Below are positions 1 through 5,515 of a stretch of 5,515 nucleotides of DNA, in pieces. The stretch spans positions 1 to 5,515 of the forward strand of contig JAJBTP010000022.1 of the NCBI GenBank assembly GCA_020860805.1, given 5' to 3'. The notes beneath the pieces were generated by a model that saw nothing but the letters and a program-made list of their open reading frames with translations, was not told where the DNA came from and searched no databases. Origin of the DNA: Tannerellaceae bacterium. GTDB lineage: Bacteria > Bacteroidota > Bacteroidia > Bacteroidales > Tannerellaceae. Position 1 is the stretch's first letter. Each line of letters begins with the position of its first letter. The translations under genes were made by a program, and so were the position numbers.

Positions 1-145
1 GATATAAGGTGAAAGTTCCTACTAAAGCAAAAGTGGGAGGGTCGATGTGTGTGTCACCGTGGTAGAGGAACAGACATGCAAGGATTTCACCCAAAAATGC
101 TGCTAATAATCCAAATGAGATACCCCATGTTAATTGTCCGGTAGC
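1..145 (-). pseudogene. Shifted-frame continuation of the membrane protein gene, cut by the window edge
   Basis: Read from base 145 leftward, this frame gives 48 residues with no stop: ATGQLTWGISFG, then LLAAFLGEILACLFLY, then HGDTHIDPPTFALVG, reaching the window edge. It contains a convincing transmembrane helix and a charged HGDTHIDPP motif, and it has no plausible start of its own. Dropping one base near 146 joins it smoothly to the upstream frame (SAASAYY followed by ATGQLTWG). The same frame has a TAA at 220-218 and the upstream frame stops at 89-87, so the frame change must lie between those points. The piece is best read as the 3' part of the same gene, whose end lies outside the window. 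Whether the break is a mutation, a read error or recoding cannot be told from this sequence. Confidence 0.7.
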
Positions 146-860
146 GATAGTAAGCAGAAGCTGCGGATAAAGCAATGTGGTGAGTAACGGGTACTTTATA
201 CCCGAATTGCATAAATATTAATGTAATGGTACAAATCCCAAATACGACTCCATCGCTGTTAGGCATGACAAGTACAAAACAAGAGGCCGGTATACTTATA
301 GCCAATCCTAAAAGGATGAGCTGAAGAGGGTTGGATTGGTAAATAACCCAGTTAGCTTTTTCGGTAGAAATCCATCTATTAGCCTTTTTCCCGGGCTTTC
401 CTGTTAATCCGGTTTTCCCTATGAGTAACCGGGCAATCACCATGTTAATTATAACTGCGAGGGCGATATGATTAGTCCATGGTATATTACTATAATTGGG
501 GATTAACATGATAATCCAGAGGAGAATATATCCTAACATTCCGAAAAGACCACCCACAAAGAGAATTTTAGGATTGTTTAATCCAGCCAGAGAAGTACAA
601 ATATCTCTACCGTTTTCAAGGAGTTTGTTTTTAGCTGCGTAGGCTGCGGCTGCAGTTCCCCCGGAAAAGGAGGTGTGAGGCCCCAGAAAACTCCCCCAGG
701 CTACAAAAGCCATAAAAGTCGGATCGTTTGCTGCATAATTAAGTATTCCACCTACCATAACGGCCAGACCGCAAAGTACCCAGACCGGAAGGGCTCCGAT
801 GGCTGCACCGAAAATACCTCCGGCAAAAGCTAAAGCTAATTCTGTGATGCTAAATTCCAT
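87..860 (-). CDS. Multi-pass membrane protein, candidate transporter, apparently frameshifted near its 3' end
   Basis: This frame encodes 257 residues with several hydrophobic helices, at about 8-42, 98-120, 128-148, 176-198 and 200-220, plus a small-residue-rich segment at 60-76 (GPHTSFSGGTAAAAYAA). A basic loop (about 149-170) lies between the halves. There is no signal peptide and no family I can name. A motif of the form P-x-T-[NH]-H-I-A-L occurs twice, at 127-134 and 224-231, and the 60-76 segment resembles it loosely, which suggests an internally repeated transporter-like fold. Its place 11 bases after the kinase gene makes it a plausible permease for the kinase substrate, but that is inference. 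After Y238 (codon at 149-147) the frame reads RYRTINMG and stops at TGA 89-87, whereas the next frame continues as a clear membrane protein. The last 19 or so residues of this frame are therefore probably not the natural C-terminus. The start ATG at 860 has no Shine-Dalgarno site. Confidence 0.75.
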   Translation of the reverse strand: MEFSITELALAFAGGIFGAAIGALPVWVLCGLAVMVGGILNYAANDPTFMAFVAWGSFLGPHTSFSGGTAAAAYAAKNKLLENGRDICTSLAGLNNPKILFVGGLFGMLGYILLWIIMLIPNYSNIPWTNHIALAVIINMVIARLLIGKTGLTGKPGKKANRWISTEKANWVIYQSNPLQLILLGLAISIPASCFVLVMPNSDGVVFGICTITLIFMQFGYKVPVTHHIALSAASAYYRYRTINMGYLIWIISSIFG

Positions 861-871
861 AATTTTAAATG

Positions 872-2353
872 TTAACAGGTTGTTGCAATGTATTGAGTCA
901 ATCGTTTAAAGTGTTCGAGAATAGTATCGTATAACTCGCTATTAAGGGGCTCAGGTACATATTCTCTTTCAACTCTGTGAAGAGAATCAATCGGAAGATA
1001 GTCTTTCCAGATTCCGGTTCCTTTTAGGGCCAGAGCAGCGACACCCAGTGAAGCTGCCTCCTGGTCAATCGTTGTTTTATTAATTTTTAATTTATAGATA
1101 TCTGCAAAAATCTGCATCCAGACAGGACTTTTCGCTCCTCCTCCTACAATAAGCATTTCATGTATATCCGGATGGGCTTTTTTTAATAAATCCAAAGCTA
1201 TCCACAAATTTAAAGCAATACCCTCTTGTGTGGCTCTCAATAAGTCTGCCCGGCTATTGGACAGTTTTAACCCAGTGAATGCACCTGTCATAAAAGGAGA
1301 GGGCTCCATCATGGAACCACCTGCCAGGCTGGGATTAAAAAGAATTCCGTTAGAACCAGGGGGAGTCTCTTCTATTAGCCGGTTCACTATATCCCATGAC
1401 GGAATATCACATATATCCCGAACCCATTTCTGGCTGGTTCCGGCGGAGAAAATACAGGTAGCGGAGGTGTACATACCTTTTATTACATGGGCAAATACAT
1501 AAGGTTTATACTTGAAATCCAATACAGGCTGGCTGGCTACTAACGCTACCCAGGCAGACGAGCCAAGAGAGGTATAAATGCGTCCGTCTATTATTCTTTT
1601 TGCTCCTAACGCCATGCAGGAATTATCGACTCCTCCACAGATAATACGGACATGTTCCGGTAAGCCGGTTTCAGCAGCGGCCTGCGAAGTAATGGTACCA
1701 ATGATGGCATCTGAAGGGAGTATTTCAGGAAAAACAGATGGGTTTAATCCGGCTGCATACATCAACTCTTCATTATATTTCCATGCCTGTAAATTGTATA
1801 CACCACTGCCGGAGGCATAGGAAAAATCAGTGCATAAACGACCGGAGAAACGGAAATTACAATAATCTTTTGTACCGATTACTTTATGTATTTTCCGGAA
1901 CATATCCGGTTCATTCTCACGATACCACATAATTTTAAATACAGTGTAACAGGCGGCAGGAAATCCATTTCCCGTCTGATTATACCACTGTTCATAATCC
2001 ACTTTACGGAAGAACGTTTCTGCTTCAGCCGTTGCACGCATGTCTGACCAGATAGGAGTGGTTGCCCGTAACAGTTCTCCCTTCTTACTCATAGGTACTA
2101 CTCCTAAACTATGTCCTGAAATTGCCAATGCCTGTATATTTATCCGTTCTGCAGGATGTTTTTCCAGTAATTGCCGGGTAGCCGTTACAATAGCATTCCA
2201 CCAATCTTCAGGAGCCTGCTCCTGATAATTAGCCTGAGGAAAAGAGGTTGAATAGGGGACAAAAGCAGAATCCATGATTTCTCCTGACTCACGGAACAGA
2301 GACGCTTTTAAACCGCCTGTACCCAGATCATATGCTATGACTTTGTTATCCAT
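872..2353 (-). CDS. FGGY-family carbohydrate kinase (xylulokinase-like, substrate uncertain)
   Basis: This 493-residue cytosolic kinase would transfer phosphate from ATP to a hydroxyl of a sugar, ketose or polyol. Length and domain order fit the FGGY family: an N-terminal ribonuclease-H-like lobe starting with YDLGTGG (D9 in the phosphate-binding loop), IWSDMRA at 101-107 in the substrate region, GGVDNS at 240-245 with candidate catalytic base D243, the second-lobe phosphate loop YTSLGSSAW at 260-268, and the adenine-site motif VGGGAKSPVW at 403-412. Where E. coli xylulokinase has GQMHG, this protein has SGHSLG at 79-84, so xylulose is not an obvious substrate. The start at 2353 is preferred because the family begins directly before the D-L-G-T motif. 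An in-frame ATG at 2413 would add 20 residues without family character and deepen the overlap with the aldolase gene. Only a weak AAGAA-like stretch precedes the chosen start. The membrane-protein gene starts 11 bases after the TAA stop. Confidence 0.9.
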   Translation of the reverse strand: MDNKVIAYDLGTGGLKASLFRESGEIMDSAFVPYSTSFPQANYQEQAPEDWWNAIVTATRQLLEKHPAERINIQALAISGHSLGVVPMSKKGELLRATTPIWSDMRATAEAETFFRKVDYEQWYNQTGNGFPAACYTVFKIMWYRENEPDMFRKIHKVIGTKDYCNFRFSGRLCTDFSYASGSGVYNLQAWKYNEELMYAAGLNPSVFPEILPSDAIIGTITSQAAAETGLPEHVRIICGGVDNSCMALGAKRIIDGRIYTSLGSSAWVALVASQPVLDFKYKPYVFAHVIKGMYTSATCIFSAGTSQKWVRDICDIPSWDIVNRLIEETPPGSNGILFNPSLAGGSMMEPSPFMTGAFTGLKLSNSRADLLRATQEGIALNLWIALDLLKKAHPDIHEMLIVGGGAKSPVWMQIFADIYKLKINKTTIDQEAASLGVAALALKGTGIWKDYLPIDSLHRVEREYVPEPLNSELYDTILEHFKRLTQYIATTC

Positions 2354-3035
2354 GTTGAGTTCTTTTTTTATATTCTTCCAGAATATTGATAACTGATTTA
2401 TATCCGATACCAAAACGGCTTACGCCGGCCAAGTACATCTCTTCCAGCGTTGCAAGGTCTCTTATCCCTCCGGCAACTTTGAGTTTTATCTGATCACCGA
2501 TTGTTGATTTGATTAACCGTACATGGTGCATAGTAGTAGGGCCTGCCCAACCGGTACCTGTTTTCACATAATCTGCACCTGCAGCTACTACTAACTGACA
2601 CGCATTTCTAATTTCTTCATCTGATAATAGAGAAACTTCAATAATTACTTTCAGAGGCAAAGGGTGTACAGTTTCTTTTATCCGGTGTATTTCCTGTAAG
2701 ACCTCTTCCTGTCTTCCGGATTTTAAATACCCGATATTCATAACCATATCAATTTCGTGGCAACCTGCTTCTTTTCTCTCACGGGCTTCATACAGTTTTG
2801 TAGCTTCATTTTCTGCCCCGGAAGGAAATCCTACAACACCTCCGATGCGGATATCAGGATGATCTTTCAACATGCTGACAGTTTCATGAATAAATCCGGG
2901 CATAGGAAAAACACAAATGAATTGATGTACTTTTGCACATTCTACAATCCGGCGGACTTCGTCATATGTTGAATCGGCACGTACCGCACTAATATCGATT
3001 AGTTTTGATAACTCATTGAGATTTAAATTTTTCAT
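2346..3035 (-). CDS. DeoC-family class I aldolase (deoxyribose-phosphate aldolase-like)
   Basis: This 229-residue protein is close to full length for short bacterial DeoC proteins and should be a cytosolic TIM barrel. DeoC enzymes cleave 2-deoxyribose 5-phosphate to glyceraldehyde 3-phosphate and acetaldehyde through a lysine Schiff base. The lysine is K158 in YVKTGTG; the second active-site lysine is K186 in KVAGGIR. D14 (KLID), C41 (ICVFP) and D96 (EIDMVMN) line up by eye with E. coli D16, C47 and D102. The family's GFPSG segment is at 69-73. Departures from textbook DeoC are the early segment IDISAVRADST in place of IDHTLLKPDAT, TGWAGPTT after the catalytic lysine, and GIGYKS at 209-214 where a phosphate-binding serine pair is usual. 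The substrate may therefore not be deoxyribose 5-phosphate, and no gene symbol is assigned. It overlaps the kinase gene by 8 bases, which suggests coupled translation. The fold and aldolase class are confident; the substrate is not. Confidence 0.9.
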   Translation of the reverse strand: MKNLNLNELSKLIDISAVRADSTYDEVRRIVECAKVHQFICVFPMPGFIHETVSMLKDHPDIRIGGVVGFPSGAENEATKLYEARERKEAGCHEIDMVMNIGYLKSGRQEEVLQEIHRIKETVHPLPLKVIIEVSLLSDEEIRNACQLVVAAGADYVKTGTGWAGPTTMHHVRLIKSTIGDQIKLKVAGGIRDLATLEEMYLAGVSRFGIGYKSVINILEEYKKRTQHG

Positions 3036-3067
3036 GGTGCATTTTATTTAAGGTGAGACAATAGAAT

Positions 3068-3099
3068 CCTTTCCGGAAGGTTTTAGCCTTCCGAAAAAA
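3068..3099 (-). other. Stem-loop in the leader between the cytochrome gene and the aldolase gene
   Basis: A perfect 7-bp stem (CGGAAGG at 3074-3080 against CCTTCCG at 3087-3093) closes a 6-base loop in the 95-base gap. In the minus-strand transcript the stem extends by about five more pairs, using U-A and G-U pairs between the U-run at 3094-3099 and GAAAGG at 3068-3073. In a plus-strand transcript those G-U positions become A-C mismatches, so the structure suits minus-strand RNA better. The U-run is in the 5' arm and no U-run follows the 3' arm, so it is not a standard intrinsic terminator. It could be an RNA-processing or stability element for the downstream genes, or partly insulate the cytochrome gene from them. 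Function is inferred. Confidence 0.5.
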
Positions 3100-3130
3100 T
3101 GAACAATAAATATGTTAATGGACTACTTTT

Positions 3131-5485
3131 CTATTTTTTGTCGAACCGTTTCTCCAGCGTATTGATAATGCAGGAATTTTGATTCTGTTCAGACAAACGT
3201 TCTATGTATTTTGTGAGTTGTTTCATATTTCGCTCACAGGGAACTAATTCACTTTCTATGTCTCCCCGGGGAGTAGCTTCTAACCGTGTCTGTCCGGTAC
3301 GGATGATGGCTAATGCTTCATTATATTTTGCTTCATCCTGATAAATAGCATCCAGACATGGACTCATTTCCGGTCTGTCAAAACTGATTTGGGCACGCAA
3401 TTCTCTTCCAAAATAGTTTTGTTCCCAGAAATTAATTCCGGTTAACTCCATCAATCTACCGATTTCCATATCATAGAGTGGACTTCTTCCTGCCAGGGTC
3501 GTATCAAAAGCAGATTCATACACAGGATAGTAGACACCATTTAAATCCATCCAGGTATAAAAAGTCTCTTTTTCTTTATCTGTTAATTTTACACCATTAT
3601 GGTTCGTATCTATTATCTGTGTTAATTTGCTGGTATGTGAACCCCATGTATAAGCCGGTTGAATGGCTGCAGGACCTCCTCCTACCAAAGAAACCACTTT
3701 TTTCATATATAAGTCAATATAGGCCGCATTAAAAGAAGGATTTTTATCTCTGGCAAGAACCAGCTTTTCCCGATCATTTCTATCGAAATCGTGACAACTT
3801 ACACAATGCTTATCCAAAATAGGTTGTACTTCCTGCATAAAAGAGAAATTAAATGGTTCCCTATTTTGCCAGGTTTGTAATTGCTGAGGAGCTTTTCTAA
3901 GCGCAGTTGCCCGGGAAGGTCCTGCGATAGGAGCACTGAGGCGGTCTTCATGGCAACCAATGCAGCCATTTACTTCACCAGGCATTAAAGAAACGCCACT
4001 CCGCATCGATTGAATCATTTTTTTATCTTTATCCAATAACTGGAAATAAACATGTTTTCCGGTCGGAGCTTCAAAACTGGCAGACCCATCTTCTTCCACT
4101 ACTACTTCGCCGAGAATACGCTTTACTTCAAAGCTGTGCCAGTTTACACCCGGAGCCTGTTCCCCTTCACCAAACCAACCACGTGCTGTCCAGGTCCTTT
4201 TTTCCGGAGACTCTACTACACGAAGGTATTTAACACTTCCTTTTTCGACCCCTGCCATATGTGTACCTTCATATACATTTTGAACATAAAATTGTCCGTT
4301 TTTATCTTCAAAATTACGTGCAAACGGAAGACTATTCGGTTTAAAACGTGGCCCGGCAATCTGTGGGTCAAAAAGACTTTGATTCCCTTCCAGCAGTAAC
4401 TCTTCCGTTCCGTCTCTTCCAACCAGATAAATACCCATTTTTTCTTTTAGTGGTTCCTGTGTGAACCAAATGGTACGGGATACTAAAAAGTTGTTTTCAT
4501 CAATAGGAAAAGAATCTTCGTAAAAATTGTCAATCCATTTGAATGTATCCAGGTTACCATTGCCAACGAGTTCTCTGGTGTTGGCTGGCCATATTTGTAC
4601 AACAGGTTCAACTCCATCCACCCCAAGTTTACGATCCAGTATAGCCATGGCTCCCCACGGACGGTCATGACACGAAGTAAATATACATACAATCAGATCA
4701 CTTCCGGGAATAGCTCTTCCATCAATAATTCCACCAGGAGATGGGGTATTATTACCATAATAAATGGCATGTTTTGTACCGTCCGGATTTACTGTCCATA
4801 ATGCCTGTGCATCTCCAAAATTACGATCTACATACTCCCATCTGTCATACAAAATACGTCCGTCATTTAATAATGCAGCATGTCCTTCAAAAAGAGTACT
4901 AACTCCTATCTGTGTAATCTGACTATCATCATTATTCATCCGGTAGAGATTGCACATAATATGACGGTTGCACATACAATATTTAGGCTGTCTGGTAGAA
5001 CTGAAAACAATACCTCCGTCCGGCAAATAAAGCGGATCAATATCCGATACGCCCCGGGCAAATGTAAGTTGCCTGATATTGGAACCGTCAGCATCCATTT
5101 CATAGATATGGCAATCATCTTCTTTATTTTTGCGCATAGAGAAAATAATATTCTTACCATCGAATGAAAATTCAGGGTCTCTCACCACTCCATCTTTAAC
5201 TTCAAGAAGTGTTTTAATTGTTTTACTATCAATATCCAAAAGCCGTATAGCACTACCCGGAGTAAAGCTATTCTCATTAATTTCTCCAAACTGGAAAAGA
5301 GTTTCCGTATTGTGGTGGTCAATAACATACTGTTCTCTTTCAATATACAAAATCTGTTTACCGGCCAGTAATTGCAGTGCTTTATCCGACAACGCAACTT
5401 TTCCGGATACTTCCTGTGCATTTACTGTCAGTAAACAGATATTTGCAAAAAAGAAAATGTAAAGGTAATAAAGAGTTTTTTTCAT
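3131..5485 (-). CDS. Exported HzsA-related diheme c-type cytochrome with N-terminal beta-propeller
   Basis: This 784-residue protein resembles the alpha subunit of hydrazine synthase (HzsA-like family). Residues 1-23 form a type I signal peptide (MKKT, hydrophobic core, cleavage near VNA|QE), so it should be periplasmic. Residues about 75-360 contain TolB/PD40-like propeller strands, for example VRDPEFSFDG at 101 and DIDPLYLPDG at 148, plus a cysteine cluster (C170, C172, C178) and a CHDRPWG motif at 272. Two CxxCH heme c sites follow: C508-C511-H512 and C561-C564-H565. H617 in WGSHTSKL is a candidate distal ligand for the second heme. The C-terminal tail (about 665-784) with DRPEMS and EALAIIRTG matches what I recall of the family. 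Heme attachment would need a cytochrome c maturation system elsewhere. No HzsB or HzsC partner is in the window, so hydrazine synthesis is not supported and the reaction is unknown. The start is followed directly by the signal peptide. The visible leader has no Shine-Dalgarno site. The stop is TAG. Confidence 0.88.
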   Translation of the reverse strand: MKKTLYYLYIFFFANICLLTVNAQEVSGKVALSDKALQLLAGKQILYIEREQYVIDHHNTETLFQFGEINENSFTPGSAIRLLDIDSKTIKTLLEVKDGVVRDPEFSFDGKNIIFSMRKNKEDDCHIYEMDADGSNIRQLTFARGVSDIDPLYLPDGGIVFSSTRQPKYCMCNRHIMCNLYRMNNDDSQITQIGVSTLFEGHAALLNDGRILYDRWEYVDRNFGDAQALWTVNPDGTKHAIYYGNNTPSPGGIIDGRAIPGSDLIVCIFTSCHDRPWGAMAILDRKLGVDGVEPVVQIWPANTRELVGNGNLDTFKWIDNFYEDSFPIDENNFLVSRTIWFTQEPLKEKMGIYLVGRDGTEELLLEGNQSLFDPQIAGPRFKPNSLPFARNFEDKNGQFYVQNVYEGTHMAGVEKGSVKYLRVVESPEKRTWTARGWFGEGEQAPGVNWHSFEVKRILGEVVVEEDGSASFEAPTGKHVYFQLLDKDKKMIQSMRSGVSLMPGEVNGCIGCHEDRLSAPIAGPSRATALRKAPQQLQTWQNREPFNFSFMQEVQPILDKHCVSCHDFDRNDREKLVLARDKNPSFNAAYIDLYMKKVVSLVGGGPAAIQPAYTWGSHTSKLTQIIDTNHNGVKLTDKEKETFYTWMDLNGVYYPVYESAFDTTLAGRSPLYDMEIGRLMELTGINFWEQNYFGRELRAQISFDRPEMSPCLDAIYQDEAKYNEALAIIRTGQTRLEATPRGDIESELVPCERNMKQLTKYIERLSEQNQNSCIINTLEKRFDKK

Positions 5486-5515
5486 GGCATATATAGATTT
5501 TTTATGTTGATTTAT

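Noticed and set aside
1230..1502. Plus-strand open frames, such as this one and those at 4052-4399 and 5130-5462
   Set aside because: They lie wholly inside well-supported minus-strand genes, and their translations show no domain or sensible composition.
872..2413. Longer kinase reading frame starting at the ATG at 2413
   Set aside because: The extra 20 residues have no family character and lie entirely inside the aldolase gene. The FGGY fold begins right after the ATG at 2353.
872..3035. LsrK/LsrF pair for autoinducer-2 processing
   Set aside because: The aldolase has standard DeoC motifs rather than clear LsrF features, and no LsrR, LsrB or ABC transporter genes are in view.
3013..3042. 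Nine-codon open frame beginning at an ATG just upstream of, and overlapping, the aldolase start
   Set aside because: ATG at 3042 reads MHHEKFKSQ then TGA, but a frame this short occurs often by chance and nothing marks it as a leader peptide.
3068..3099. Intrinsic terminator for the cytochrome gene
   Set aside because: The hairpin has no U-run after its 3' arm on either strand; the U-run sits in the 5' arm of the minus-strand RNA.
3131..5485. True hydrazine synthase, implying anammox metabolism
   Set aside because: No HzsB, HzsC or hydrazine dehydrogenase gene is nearby, the neighbours are carbohydrate-type enzymes, and the HzsA-like family is widespread outside anammox bacteria.
5486..5515. 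Promoter of the cytochrome gene
   Set aside because: Only 30 AT-rich bases are visible and no Bacteroidota-type -7 (TAnnTTTG) or -33 element can be placed in them.

Overview
The window carries four genes, all on the minus strand, read from right to left: an exported diheme protein related to the hydrazine synthase alpha subunit (3131-5485), a DeoC-type class I aldolase (2346-3035), an FGGY-family carbohydrate kinase (872-2353), and a multi-pass membrane protein of no family I recognise, which runs off the left edge (1-860). The source looks like a Bacteroidota bacterium, probably Bacteroidales. The reasons are the lack of clear Shine-Dalgarno sites before any of the four genes, AT-rich leaders, a signal peptide ending in VNAQ, and the HzsA-related family, which I recall from gut and environmental Bacteroidota as well as Planctomycetes and Lentisphaerae. 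This is a lineage inference, not a direct observation.

Layout. The cytochrome-like gene begins 30 bases from the right edge, so its promoter is mostly outside the window. A 95-base gap with a strong hairpin (3068-3099) separates it from the aldolase gene. The aldolase and kinase genes overlap by 8 bases, and the kinase and membrane-protein genes are 11 bases apart, so these three almost certainly form one translationally coupled unit. The cytochrome gene may be cotranscribed with them. No RNA gene, mobile element, CRISPR array or convincing plus-strand gene was seen, and no gene-free stretch exceeds 95 bases.

How the genes may work together. Kinase plus DeoC-family aldolase plus a candidate permease has the logic of a small catabolic module: uptake, phosphorylation, then retro-aldol cleavage. 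The substrate is not evident. The kinase lacks the usual xylulokinase substrate motif. The aldolase keeps all its catalytic residues but has an altered phosphate-binding region. The exported diheme protein would act in the periplasm and could oxidise or otherwise prepare the substrate, but that link rests on gene order alone.

The clearest anomaly is in the membrane protein. Its reading frame ends at 87, but the next frame continues the membrane protein convincingly from about base 145 to the window edge, including an HGDTHIDPP motif. This implies a one-base frameshift near 146, either a sequencing error, a real pseudogene, or recoding.
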